Assembly (NCBI RefSeq): GCF_018324685.1
Contig: NZ_AP023354.1
Location: forward strand, 2,108,001-2,172,000
DNA from: Actinocatenispora sera
Lineage (GTDB): Bacteria; Actinomycetota; Actinomycetes; Mycobacteriales; Micromonosporaceae
Reading direction: 5' to 3'
Length of the DNA stretch: 64,000 nt
Shown here: piece by piece, positions 22,300 through 30,309 of the stretch
Position numbering within the stretch: position 1 is the first letter of the stretch
Layout of the letters: each line of letters starts with the position of its first letter
Made by a program: the position numbers and the translations under genes
The notes under the pieces: generated by a model
What the model was told of the DNA's origin: nothing
The model's database searches: none
Seen by the model: the letters and a program-made list of their open reading frames with translations, nothing else

Positions 22300-23526
22300 A
22301 TGGCCCGCGGCGACGCTCACATCGGTACTCGGGTCCGCTACTGGCGTGGTCGCCGTGGCCTGTCGCAGGTCGCGCTGGCTGGACTCGCCGGCATGAGCCA
22401 GGCATACCTGAGCCAGATCGAAACCGGCGCCCGTACCGTCGACTCCCGCGCCACGCTCGCCCGCCTCGCCGAGGCGCTACAGGTCACCACCGCCAGCCTC
22501 GAAGGCCAACCCGCCGACCCGCGCACGCCGGAGCACTCCAGCGCATCCGCGGCGATCCCGGCGGTACGCGCCGCGCTCGTCGCTGCCTCGCTGGGGGATG
22601 ACGTCACGACCGGCCGCGGCATCGACGAGCTGGCCGCCGAGGTCGACCGCGCCGTACGTCTTCGCACCGAGGCGGACTACGCACGCCTCACGCCGCTCCT
22701 ACCCGACCTGATCAGCGACCTGCACGCGGCGACGTGCTCCGCCGACGAACAGACTGCGCGGATGGCGCTGCGGCTGATGGTGTCCGCGCTGTACTGCTGC
22801 ACGTTCACCGTGAAGTACCTCGGCTATCCGGACCTCGCGATGGCTGCCGCCGACCAGGCGCAGCGTGCCGCCGAACGGCTCGACGACCCGATGGTGCGCG
22901 GCATCGCCGACTTCGTACGCATCCAAAGTCTTCCCCCGGAGCTGGGCCGCCTGGCCCACCACCTGTCCGCCGATGCCGTCGACCGCCTGGCGGTGCTCGC
23001 CGACGACCCAACCGGCGGTCAGGTGTACGGCATGCTTCACCTCGTCTCCGCCCGCGTCTCCGCCGTCGACCGCCGCACCACCGACGTCGCTACCCACCTC
23101 GCCGAAGCCCGATCCGTCGCCACCCGACTCGGCGAAACCACCGATGGCGGCCCGGTCGCCCTCTGGTTCGGCCCGACCAACGTCTCCTTCTGGGAAACAG
23201 CAATCGCCGTCGAACTCAGCGAAGGCGCCCGAGTCCGTGAACTCGCCGCCGGTGTCACTCCCACCGCCGTACGTTCCGCTACCCGCCAGGCTTCCTGGTA
23301 CGCCGACCTCGGCCGCGGTCTGGCCCAAACCCGCAGAGCAGATCAAGAGGCAGTCGCCTACCTGACCCGCTCGGAACGCCTTGCCCCCCAACGTATCCAC
23401 CTCAACCCAACCGTTCGCGACTCCGTTGCCTTGCTCCTTCGTCGCGCTCGGCGCAAGCAACAAGTTGGTGACTTGCAGCGACTTGCCGATCTGGTTGGAC
23501 TATCAACGGGGACCAATCGTCGTTAG
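22300..23526 (+). CDS. XRE-family regulator with TPR-like C-terminus
   Basis: 408 residues. HTH at about 8-65 (RVRYWRGRRGLSQVALAGLAG, MSQAYLSQIETGARTVDSRATL). The remaining 340 residues are helical and Ala-rich (PSTALYC-like hydrophobic runs, ADQAQRAAERLDDPMVRGIADFVR) as in NsdA-like regulators that use TPR-like repeats. GGAGG precedes the ATG. Directly downstream of the MFS gene, suggesting it controls or reads out the transported compound. Base composition matches the host. Confidence 0.82.
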   Translation: MARGDAHIGTRVRYWRGRRGLSQVALAGLAGMSQAYLSQIETGARTVDSRATLARLAEALQVTTASLEGQPADPRTPEHSSASAAIPAVRAALVAASLGDDVTTGRGIDELAAEVDRAVRLRTEADYARLTPLLPDLISDLHAATCSADEQTARMALRLMVSALYCCTFTVKYLGYPDLAMAAADQAQRAAERLDDPMVRGIADFVRIQSLPPELGRLAHHLSADAVDRLAVLADDPTGGQVYGMLHLVSARVSAVDRRTTDVATHLAEARSVATRLGETTDGGPVALWFGPTNVSFWETAIAVELSEGARVRELAAGVTPTAVRSATRQASWYADLGRGLAQTRRADQEAVAYLTRSERLAPQRIHLNPTVRDSVALLLRRARRKQQVGDLQRLADLVGLSTGTNRR

Positions 23527-23623
23527 CGAGAGCCAGGTTCCGACTTCCAACGAGGCGTTTACGCGCGATCTGTAAGATCCGCGTAGCGATCGGCTAGTTG
23601 AGTACATACCCTACTCTTTATCC

Positions 23624-24289
23624 ATGTCTAAAAGAAATTTTGACAAGGCAGAGTTTCGGCGGTGGCTTATTGGCGGATCTGCAACGCTGCTATTTAGCGG
23701 TATTCTAATTTGTCTCCAGCGCGGCTCCGTTGGCCGTCTGATTCTCCTGCCATTCTTCTTTGCTGGGGTCGCGATGATATCGGTCTCGGCGGCATTATTT
23801 GACCCGGGTAGCCGCTTTAATAATAACGTGGTGGCTGGCGCCGTGTACGCGAGTCAAATCCTGTTCTTCTTTATCTCGTCAATGGTCGCTGTCTTCAGAC
23901 CTGTCGATCCAAATGTTCGCGTCCTCGGATCGGCCGTCTTAGTGGGAACACTGCTGTTGCTAACTGCCACGATTCAGAAAATTCGTTCGGTGCGGTCATC
24001 GCATCTCTCGCAACTTGAGCGTCAAGAGCTCCTTCAGAAGCTGGAGGAACACTACAACGAGCTAAATGAAACATTAAGAGACTTCGCGGTCGAGACCGCT
24101 AGGAAGAATGAGGAGTGTCCGCCAGTGGGCAGTAATCCCGCGGACATAGTTGTTTGTGGGAATGCCCGTTCAAGGCGTACTTCACGTCTCGTCTTAGGCC
24201 TCACTGTTGGTGTGGCAGCCGCCGCTGTGGTAGGAGTTGGATTTGGGCTCCGCCAGATAGGAAAGGCGCAGGGGAATCAGAAATCTTGA
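23624..24289 (+). CDS. Membrane protein with coiled-coil segment
   Basis: 221 residues. Four hydrophobic helices in the first 125 residues (FRRWLIGGSATLLFSGILIC; ILLPFFFAGVAMISVSAALF; VYASQILFFFISSMVAVF; VLVGTLLLLTATI) are followed by a charged coiled coil (LSQLERQELLQKLEEHYNEL) and a last helix near residue 195. Base composition is low in GC like the KAP gene. No family recognised. It may be cargo acquired together with the KAP NTPase, though they are separated by host-like genes. Confidence 0.6.
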   Translation: MSKRNFDKAEFRRWLIGGSATLLFSGILICLQRGSVGRLILLPFFFAGVAMISVSAALFDPGSRFNNNVVAGAVYASQILFFFISSMVAVFRPVDPNVRVLGSAVLVGTLLLLTATIQKIRSVRSSHLSQLERQELLQKLEEHYNELNETLRDFAVETARKNEECPPVGSNPADIVVCGNARSRRTSRLVLGLTVGVAAAAVVGVGFGLRQIGKAQGNQKS

Positions 24290-24656
24290 CTCTGATGTTG
24301 CTCCGACTATTCGGGAGGCTGAAACAGGGAAAGATTCCTTCTCTAGGCGGCGAAATGGAAGCCTCGACGTGCCGTGAACGCATGCTGTGTCAGTTTCCTG
24401 GAAGGCGCCCAGTCTAGGTCCAGGCCAAATCAAGCGTCGCGGTACTTCTATCACGCGGTTGAGCCGCGTATTGCCCACTGCTATATTCATCGGTGCATAG
24501 CGCCGTAGCGTGCTGGTAGCGGTCGTGGGAGGGCGGTTGGAACCTCCCGCGGTCGGTGTGCAGGGGCGGCGACGTTCGGTGCCTTGGCTGGCCGTACCCC
24601 AGTCAACTCCCTAGCCTGGGCGTCGCTGCCCCGCCAGACGCGAATGGAGGGGCAGC
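24290..24656 (+). promoter_or_regulatory. Leader region with inverted repeats upstream of the Prim-Pol-like/GGDEF cluster
   Basis: No gene seen. It contains the near-palindrome GTGGGAGG/CCTCCCGC (24526-24551) and CGCGGTTGAGCCGCG. A decayed copy of this leader and of the genes that follow lies at 35097. TGCATA at 24494 may be a promoter -10 or half of the operator motif seen at 26538. Confidence 0.45.
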
Positions 24657-24899
24657 GTGGTGCGACACGGAACCCTGGCGCCGGAGGAGGAACCGCCGGA
24701 CGGCGCGGATGTGCTGCTGTGGCGTAGCGCCCAGCGGATGCTGAGGACCCACCGACCTGATCCGGTCGACTCGACCAAGTGCGGATTCCCGGGGTGTCTG
24801 CGGCCGGAGCAGTACCCGTGCCCGGCGCGGCGCATCGCCGAGGCGGCGTTGACGTTGAGCATGTATGGGCACCGGATCACCCCGGCGTGGGGCCGGTGA
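24657..24899 (+). CDS. Small cysteine-containing hypothetical protein
   Basis: 80 residues, GTG start with GGAGGGG upstream. DPVDSTKCGFPGCLRPEQYPCPARRIAEAALTL has three spaced cysteines compatible with a zinc site. First gene of a cluster of four on the plus strand (24657-26437). A decayed copy of its C-terminal half is present at about 35245-35360. Not recognised. Confidence 0.65.
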   Translation: MVRHGTLAPEEEPPDGADVLLWRSAQRMLRTHRPDPVDSTKCGFPGCLRPEQYPCPARRIAEAALTLSMYGHRITPAWGR

Positions 24900-24926
24900 T
24901 GGGAACCGGCAGGGGAGGTGGTCGCC

Positions 24927-25571
24927 GTGGCGTGGCCGAGGCGGATTCTTCACGAGGCGCTGCGGTACGCGAAGTTCGGGTGGCCGGTGGCTCCCGGTGC
25001 ACGGGCGCTCGGCCCGGCTCGACGCTGGCAGTGGTTGCTCAACCCGGACGCGCCAGTGCCGCCCGTGCGTTGCGAATGCGGACCGAACTGCTCGATGCCT
25101 GCGGCTCATCCGACCGGCCCGGGGGTGACATCGGCCGCCGAGATACGGGCGATATGGGATGTCGCCGAGCCGCCGAACATTGTGCTCGCTTGCGGGGTCG
25201 GCTTCGACGTGATCCGGGTCGGCGGCCAGGTGGCGGCAGAGACCGAGAAGATCCTTGCCGCCTGGCGGGTGGCGCCGGCCATCGCGCTGACGGCAACCGC
25301 GGTCGTCCAACGGCTGCTGTTCGTCGCGTCGGGGGAGCCGGTCGAACTGCCGGCGGGCGCGGACTACCTCGGCCGCGGCGACTGGGTGCCGGCTCCGCCG
25401 TCGTCTCGCGGTCCCGCCGGCGAGGATCGATGGTTCTGGTCGTACGAGACACGATGGCGGACGCTGCCCAGCGCTGCGGAGGTGGCGCCTGCGGTGTGGC
25501 TCGCCGATCGCGAAGTACGGAGGTTTCGTGATGGCCTCTTCCCTCGCGGATCGGGTTCGCTACGCGCGTGA
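24927..25571 (+). CDS. Prim-Pol-like protein with degenerate active site
   Basis: 214 residues. The order of blocks follows the N-terminal Prim-Pol domain: ALRYAKFGWPVAPGARAL, a Cys/His cluster CECGPNCSMPAAHP, TSAAEIRAIW and PPNIVLACGVGFDVIRVGG. The catalytic DxD expected after the last block is replaced by DVIRVGG, so polymerase activity is unlikely. GGGGAGG lies upstream of the GTG at 24927 (an earlier GTG at 24918 overlaps the ribosome-binding site). It overlaps the GGDEF gene by about 40 bp. A decayed copy lies at 35440-35640. It may be a regulatory or structural relic of replication proteins. Confidence 0.65.
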   Translation: MAWPRRILHEALRYAKFGWPVAPGARALGPARRWQWLLNPDAPVPPVRCECGPNCSMPAAHPTGPGVTSAAEIRAIWDVAEPPNIVLACGVGFDVIRVGGQVAAETEKILAAWRVAPAIALTATAVVQRLLFVASGEPVELPAGADYLGRGDWVPAPPSSRGPAGEDRWFWSYETRWRTLPSAAEVAPAVWLADREVRRFRDGLFPRGSGSLRA

Positions 25572-26169
25572 GCGCAAGCCGGCGCCGGTCGCCGGCTCCT
25601 GGTGTTGGGATGCCCGGGACGAACCGAACACGGGCCTCGTCTGCTTCCCGGATCTCGACCAGCGGCTACCAGGCCATGTGGCGGCGGCGCTGGCCGCAGG
25701 GCACGGCATCGGTGTCGCGATCGGAGACGTCGACGGGCTGACGGAGTACGTCGAGGCGGCCAACCAGGCGGGTAGCTGGGGCCACCAGGCGGGCAACGAG
25801 CTGATGCGGCTCGCCGGGCTGATCGCGCGGGAGTGGTTCGCCGCGCGGGTCACGGACGGGTGCCTGTCGACGTTCGGCGGGGACGAGATCGTGTTGGTCG
25901 CCGAGTCCGATGACGCGGACCGGTTTCAGGGCCACGTGGACGAGTTGCGCGGGCTGCTGTGTGATCGGCTGGCGTGCACGGTGTCGTTCGCGGTCGGGTA
26001 CCTCGATCCGGCGTCGTTCGGTCCCTGGCTATGCGCGACGCTGCTCGGGGGAGTGGACCGGGCGTTGTTCGAGCGGAAGGCCACTCGTCGGCGAGGCGGC
26101 GACGTACCGGCGGGGTTCCTGCTGCGCGCGCCGCTGGCGCTGGTGCCGGGGAGGTCCGGTGGCTGCTGA
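25531..26169 (+). CDS. Element-borne GGDEF-domain protein
   Basis: 212 residues. GIGVAIGDVDGLTEYVEAANQAG supplies the metal-binding Asp. WGHQAGNELMRLAGLIARE corresponds to the GH..GN/D..L helix. STFGGDEIVLVAE gives the loop GGDEI, and VSFAVGYLDP follows as in diguanylate cyclases. No sensory domain is present; about 60 N-terminal residues are unassigned. So it is probably an active or near-active nucleotidyl cyclase carried by the AICE. GGAGG precedes the ATG at 25531. It lies between the degenerate Prim-Pol-like gene and a 92-residue gene, with overlapping frames on both sides. Product and target are unknown. Confidence 0.75.
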   Translation: MASSLADRVRYARERKPAPVAGSWCWDARDEPNTGLVCFPDLDQRLPGHVAAALAAGHGIGVAIGDVDGLTEYVEAANQAGSWGHQAGNELMRLAGLIAREWFAARVTDGCLSTFGGDEIVLVAESDDADRFQGHVDELRGLLCDRLACTVSFAVGYLDPASFGPWLCATLLGGVDRALFERKATRRRGGDVPAGFLLRAPLALVPGRSGGC

Positions 26170-26437
26170 GGTCATCGCCGGCGCGATCCCGCGACCGGGG
26201 CAACTCGTCTACCTGGGGCGGGAGGCGTCGCCGGAGTTCACGGCCAACCCGTTCCGGCTGCTGCTGACCGCGCCGGTACAGGCGTCCAGCGTCGACCTGG
26301 CCGCCGGCCGCTCGGTCGACGATGCCGCCTGGCTGCTGCTGACGGGCTGGGAGCTGGACGAGCGGCAACGGCGTCGGCTCCTCCGTACCGTCTCGGCCCG
26401 CCGGATGGGCCTGATCATCGTCGTCGGACCCCGGTAG
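26159..26437 (+). CDS. Small hypothetical protein, last gene of GGDEF cluster
   Basis: 92 residues with GTG start and GGGGAGG upstream. VYLGREASPEFTANPFRLLLTAPVQ, DAAWLLLTGWELDERQRRRLLRTVSARRMGLIIVV suggests a compact alpha/beta protein. It overlaps the GGDEF gene by 11 bp and is followed by a strong hairpin terminator, which closes the cluster. Not recognised. Confidence 0.65.
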   Translation: MAAEVIAGAIPRPGQLVYLGREASPEFTANPFRLLLTAPVQASSVDLAAGRSVDDAAWLLLTGWELDERQRRRLLRTVSARRMGLIIVVGPR

Positions 26438-26456
26438 CCGAAATCTGCTGTACCGC

Positions 26457-26486
26457 CCGCCCCGTGTCTGACCAGGCACGGGGCGG
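26457..26486 (+). terminator. Hairpin terminator after the GGDEF cluster
   Basis: Ten-base-pair stem CCGCCCCGTG/CACGGGGCGG with a 10-nt loop, followed by CTTCGTG. Confidence 0.8.
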
Positions 26487-26537
26487 CTTCGTGTGCCCGT
26501 CGGGCGAAAAAGGTGCCTTGCTTGGTTGCCGATCCTC

Positions 26538-26580
26538 TATGCACATGTGCATACTGGATCTCGTTATGCAGTAGTGCATA
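26538..26580 (+). promoter_or_regulatory. Paired palindromic operators upstream of pra
   Basis: TATGCACATGTGCATA (26538-26553) is a perfect 16-bp palindrome. TATGCAGTAGTGCATA (26565-26580) has the same 6-bp arms, with a centre-to-centre distance of 27 bp. The tandem sites lie about 54 bp before the pra start and probably bind the repressor of the element. Confidence 0.8.
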
Positions 26581-26633
26581 GCGCGGACATGATCGGTGCC
26601 GGGCACGTCCCGGCCGAGGCGGAGGTGCACAGA

Positions 26634-27083
26634 GTGGCTATCCCGATGGGCATCCGGGTGGAGATCCCGTCCGATGCGGCGTTTCCGAACGGCGCGCTGT
26701 TCCTCGGCGTGCAGGCGGAAACCGACTTCGACAAGCGCGGCCAGGGCGACGACCAGGCGCGCGACAAGCAGACCGGCCAGCGCGTCTGGGCGGTCACGGT
26801 GATGGACCTCGACCCGGAGGCGTCCCGGTTCGGCCGCAACGCGCAGGTCAAGGTCAAGGTGCTCGCCGACCAGCAGCCGGTGCCGCCGGCCGCGAGGATC
26901 CCCGGCTACCCGCCAGTGGTGGCGTTCGAGGGCTTGCAGTTCACGCCGTACGTCGACGACAAGAAGTGCCGCGCGCCCCGTGACGGCGGTGCGCACCGGT
27001 GCCGGGCGCAGCAGACGTACTCGTTTCGCGCCACCGGCATCTGCGAGCCGGCGCGCGTCGCGATGCCGGAACAGGTCGCCTGA
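26634..27083 (+). CDS. pra: Replication, integration and excision activator (Pra-like)
   Basis: 149 residues. Conserved blocks IPMGIRVEIPSDAAFPNGALFLGV, DKQTGQRVWAVTVMDLDPEAS, VKVKVLADQQPVPP, VVAFEGLQFTPYV and YSFRATGI match the Pra family named after pSAM2, which activates the rep-xis-int operon. The GTG at 26634 is chosen because GGAGG lies 8-12 nt upstream and IPM is the family N-terminus. It has its own promoter region with two palindromic operators and a terminator after it, as expected for a switch gene controlled by a repressor. Confidence 0.88.
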   Translation: MAIPMGIRVEIPSDAAFPNGALFLGVQAETDFDKRGQGDDQARDKQTGQRVWAVTVMDLDPEASRFGRNAQVKVKVLADQQPVPPAARIPGYPPVVAFEGLQFTPYVDDKKCRAPRDGGAHRCRAQQTYSFRATGICEPARVAMPEQVA

Positions 27084-27100
27084 GTCGTCCCCGATGAGGG

Positions 27101-27140
27101 GCGCGGGACGGCCGATGCTTGCCGGCTGACCGTCCCGCGC
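27101..27140 (+). terminator. Hairpin terminator after pra
   Basis: GCGCGGGACGG (27101-27111) and CCGTCCCGCGC (27130-27140) form a perfect 11-bp stem followed by TTCTCC. Confidence 0.8.
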
Positions 27141-27177
27141 TTCTCCTGACCGCTTCACGTTTCAGGAGGAAACCAGC

Positions 27178-27573
27178 ATGTCACGCCCCGATGTGGTGAG
27201 TTTGGCCTGCCCTGGGCTGGCCGAGGTGCGAGCCGCGTACTGTTCGTCGGCGTCGGACGCCGATCGGGTGGCCGCGCTCGTCGAGATCGCCGGTGCCGCT
27301 GCGGCGCTGGCCCGAACGATCTGCCGGTACCGGCACCTGGATCCTGTCCAGCTGGCGGAGCTGGTGTCGCGTCCGATCGACGTGCCTGCCGCGCTGGGCC
27401 GCGGAACGTGGTTGCCCACGATGGTCTTCAGCATCCCAACGAAGCCGGAACGAAACCCGTTGCGGCGCAAGACATCGAACAACACGCCGAGCGGCCGTGG
27501 TTCTACTTGTGCGGTTCAGTCGACGTTGTTCCCGGTCGTGCCGGCGTTTGCGAGCGCTGGGGGTGCCCGATGA
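27178..27573 (+). CDS. Hypothetical AICE protein
   Basis: 131 residues, ATG with CAGGAGG upstream. The first 80 residues are helical (LAEVRAAYCSSASDADRVAALVEI, AAALARTICRYRHL). The C-terminus is low-complexity with Asn/Thr/Ser-rich stretches and may be a late frame extension. First gene of the transfer-replication operon and coupled by ATGA overlap to the next gene. Not recognised. Confidence 0.6.
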   Translation: MSRPDVVSLACPGLAEVRAAYCSSASDADRVAALVEIAGAAAALARTICRYRHLDPVQLAELVSRPIDVPAALGRGTWLPTMVFSIPTKPERNPLRRKTSNNTPSGRGSTCAVQSTLFPVVPAFASAGGAR

Positions 27574-27818
27574 ACGGCCCCACGGACGACGGCTCTCGCG
27601 ATGCGCTGCCCGGTGAGCTGTGCACGTGTGGTCGTCAGGCGACCGCGGTGTTCTCGACCAGGTTCGGCCTCGTTGGTTCGTGCGGCATCGCGGACGGCGG
27701 CAGCGACGTTGGCCCGTGCCCGTTCTGCTCGTCGCCCCGTAAGCACTTCGACGAGCTGGGATACCCCGAACGTTGCCCGGACTACCGGCTGCGTCCGGTG
27801 ATGGGTGGTGGTCGGTGA
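27570..27818 (+). CDS. Small cysteine-rich protein
   Basis: 82 residues. LCTCGRQATAVFSTRFGLVGSCG and PCPFCSSPRKHFDELGYPERCPDY give seven cysteines in CxC and CxxC patterns, suggesting a zinc-binding module. It overlaps its upstream neighbour by 4 bp and ends in the TGATG that starts the FtsK gene, so it is translationally coupled at both ends. Function unknown. Confidence 0.65.
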   Translation: MNGPTDDGSRDALPGELCTCGRQATAVFSTRFGLVGSCGIADGGSDVGPCPFCSSPRKHFDELGYPERCPDYRLRPVMGGGR

Positions 27819-29416
27819 TGGCGGGGCGTCGTGAGCCGCAGTTGGTGCGGCTGCAGTCGTCGGTGTTCGCGCTGCCTCGGTGGGCGCTGCTGATCGGTCT
27901 CATCATCCGGTGCGTGTTCCGCGCTGTGCGGTTCGTGTTCCGGTACTGGCGGGTGACCGGACCGGCGTTCCTGCTCGCCTGGTTGGGCTTCAACGCCGGG
28001 TGGAAGACCGTGCCGATCCTGCTCGTCCTGGTGGCCGCCGCACTGTCTGGCTGGCGGGTCGGGCATCGCGAGTCGTTCGACCGCTGGGTCCGCTGGCCGT
28101 TCGCGTCGCGGTGGCGCCGGTGGTGGCTGTACCGGCGCGGTTGGGAACCGACGATGCGTGCGTGCGGGCTGTCGTTCGCACACGGGTCGGAGCAGTACTG
28201 GCCGCGCGTCCTCTCGGTCGCCTCGTCCGTCGCTGGTGATGTGGTGCGGCTGCGGATGCTGCGTGGGCAGACGCCGGAGCACTACACCGGCAAGTCGGCC
28301 GAGCTGGCGTACTCGTTCGGTACGCGGCTGTGCCGGGTGTTCTCCGGCCGGGTCAACGTCTCGCCGCGCGTGCACTCCGGGCGGCTCGGCGCCGTCGTGG
28401 CGTGGTGGGAGCGCCGCAAGTACGGCCGCGATCGTCCGACCGAGATGACGCTGGTGTTCGTCCGCGGTGACCTGCTCGCGTACGTGGTGCCTGCGATCGC
28501 AACGGATCGGATCGCCAGCGCGCCGGACCTGGCTCGACTGCCCGTCGGGCTCCGAGAGGACAACGCGCCGCTGCACCTGGTACTGGCGCAGACGCACGTC
28601 CTGATCGCGGGCGCCACCGGGGCCGGGAAGGGCTCGGTGATCTGGTCGATCCTGCGGGCGCTGGCCGGCGGGATCCGCAGTGGCCTCGTGCAGGTGTGGG
28701 CCATCGATCCGAAGGGTGGGATGGAGCTGGCGATGGGGCAGCGGATGTTTGCGCGCTTCGCGTACTCGTCGCTGACCGAGATGGCCGACGTCCTGGACCA
28801 GGCCGTCGACGTCATGCGCGAGCGGCAGACCCGGCTGGCCGGCGCCGTTCGCCAGCACACTCCGACTCCGCAGGACCCGACGATCGTCGTGCTCGTCGAC
28901 GAGCTGGCGGCGCTGACCGCGTACCTCACTGACAAGGATCTCCGGGCGCGGATCGATTCGGCGTTGGCGATGCTGCTGTCGCAGGGTCGGGCGCTCGGTG
29001 TGCACGTGATCGCGGCGGTGCAGGACCCGCGCAAGGAGGTCGTCAAGTTCCGCGACCTGTTCCCGACCCGGGTGGGCCTGCGGATGACCGAGGATGAGCA
29101 GGTCGACATGGTGCTCGGCGCGGGCGCTCGGAAGCGGGGCGCGCTGGCTGACCAGATCCCGGCCAGCCTGCCCGGCGTCGGCTACATGGTGCTCGACCAG
29201 CGGCCCGAACCGGTCCGGGTGCGGTTCACCCACGTCACCGACGAGCACATCCGGGACATGAACGCGCGGTTCGCCTGCCCGAACCCGTACCGCTCGGGTC
29301 CCGTCGACCAGGAAGCGTCGACGAGCCGGCCGACGGTACCGGCGCAGGCTCCGGCCGGTCGACGCGTCGGCGTCATGCCCGCGGGGCTGCTGGACAAGCT
29401 GAGGGCCGAGCAGTGA
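27818..29416 (+). CDS. FtsK/SpoIIIE-type DNA translocase (conjugative Tra protein)
   Basis: 532 residues. Two to three membrane helices at about 20-90 (WALLIGLIIRCVFRAVRFVFRYW, GPAFLLAWLGFNAGW, VPILLVLVAAALSGW). Motor domain: Walker A IAGATGAGKGSVIWSIL (about 265-280), AIDPKGGMELAMG and Walker B TIVVLVDELAALTAYL, then LGVHVIAAVQDPRKEVV. It moves double-stranded element DNA between cells. It is shorter than and only distantly similar to the AICE 1 translocase, showing that the two elements have independent transfer modules. Coupled to both neighbours. Confidence 0.92.
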   Translation: MAGRREPQLVRLQSSVFALPRWALLIGLIIRCVFRAVRFVFRYWRVTGPAFLLAWLGFNAGWKTVPILLVLVAAALSGWRVGHRESFDRWVRWPFASRWRRWWLYRRGWEPTMRACGLSFAHGSEQYWPRVLSVASSVAGDVVRLRMLRGQTPEHYTGKSAELAYSFGTRLCRVFSGRVNVSPRVHSGRLGAVVAWWERRKYGRDRPTEMTLVFVRGDLLAYVVPAIATDRIASAPDLARLPVGLREDNAPLHLVLAQTHVLIAGATGAGKGSVIWSILRALAGGIRSGLVQVWAIDPKGGMELAMGQRMFARFAYSSLTEMADVLDQAVDVMRERQTRLAGAVRQHTPTPQDPTIVVLVDELAALTAYLTDKDLRARIDSALAMLLSQGRALGVHVIAAVQDPRKEVVKFRDLFPTRVGLRMTEDEQVDMVLGAGARKRGALADQIPASLPGVGYMVLDQRPEPVRVRFTHVTDEHIRDMNARFACPNPYRSGPVDQEASTSRPTVPAQAPAGRRVGVMPAGLLDKLRAEQ

Positions 29417-29676
29417 CCGCCGCCGACACGTGGGCCGCTCGGCTGTGGCGGCTGCGCGTTCCGGACGTCCGTACGAAGGGCACCGCGGTGACCGTTCGCC
29501 TTGACGCCAACGAGACCGATGCCCGGATCTGGCTCGCGGTCGGGTCCGGGCATCGCCGGATGCCGCTGACGCTCCCGGAGGCGTGGGCGGTCGTGAAGCT
29601 CCTCGCTGAGGCCGTCGACTTCACCGGCGATCCGCCACCGTTCGTCGCTCGCACCGTCACCCCGACAACCAAGTAA
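29413..29676 (+). CDS. Small hypothetical AICE protein
   Basis: 87 residues starting in the 4-bp GTGA overlap with the FtsK gene. VTVRLDANETDARIWLAVGSGHRRMPLTLPEAWAVVKLLAEAVDFTG looks like a small alpha/beta fold. It is conserved in position between ftsK and DUF2637 genes of AICEs. Function unknown. Confidence 0.65.
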   Translation: MTAADTWAARLWRLRVPDVRTKGTAVTVRLDANETDARIWLAVGSGHRRMPLTLPEAWAVVKLLAEAVDFTGDPPPFVARTVTPTTK

Positions 29677-29685
29677 GGGACGCAC

Positions 29686-30309
29686 ATGCCTACGGGAGAG
29701 CAGGTGGAGAGCGTCGCGCGCGTCGGCATCCTGGCCGGTATCGGGGTGATGGCGGGCGCCGCGAGCTTCACGCACATGCACGACTGGACGATGGCCAACG
29801 CTCCGGCCGGCACCGGCGACTGGTTCGGCTGGGCGAACGCGATGGCCTCCGAGCTGACTCCGACCGTGGCGGTACTCGACATGCGCCGCCGGCGGCGAAC
29901 CGGTGCCTCGGTGCGGTTCCCCGCCGTCGTACTGGTCGGGTTCCTCGGCCTGTCGATGGCGGCGCAGTTCGCGCGTGCGAAGCCGTCGGTGTCCGGGTGG
30001 CTGCTGGCGGTCGTACCGGCTGTCGCGTTCGCCGTACTGAGCAAGATGGTGCTGACTGGTGGCCCTGCGACGAAGCAGGAACCGGTGCAGGACAACGGAA
30101 CGAGTGACCCGGCGTCCTCTGCATCGGTGGCTGCGTCGACCGGCGATGTCCCGGCACCTTCGCTTGTTCCGTCGACTTCGCTGCCGACTCCATCTGTTGG
30201 GCCGACCCGAATGGGCCCGCCGGCCCGGCCTACGGCTCCGCGCGTGGTGGTGCCGTCCCGACCGATCTCCCGTACGTCGCTCAACGGCAAGGAGGTACCG
30301 ACCGCATGA
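29686..30309 (+). CDS. DUF2637 (Spd-like) membrane protein
   Basis: 207 residues. Hydrophobic segments VARVGILAGIGVMAGAASFTHMHDWT, WANAMASELTPTVAVLDM, FPAVVLVGFLGLSMAAQFA and WLLAVVPAVAFAVLSKMVL form the four-helix DUF2637 domain with its conserved acidic ASELTP region. A Pro/Thr/Ser-rich tail follows. These proteins accompany FtsK-like transfer proteins and are linked to spreading inside mycelium. The gene overlaps repSA by 4 bp. Confidence 0.82.
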   Translation: MPTGEQVESVARVGILAGIGVMAGAASFTHMHDWTMANAPAGTGDWFGWANAMASELTPTVAVLDMRRRRRTGASVRFPAVVLVGFLGLSMAAQFARAKPSVSGWLLAVVPAVAFAVLSKMVLTGGPATKQEPVQDNGTSDPASSASVAASTGDVPAPSLVPSTSLPTPSVGPTRMGPPARPTAPRVVVPSRPISRTSLNGKEVPTA

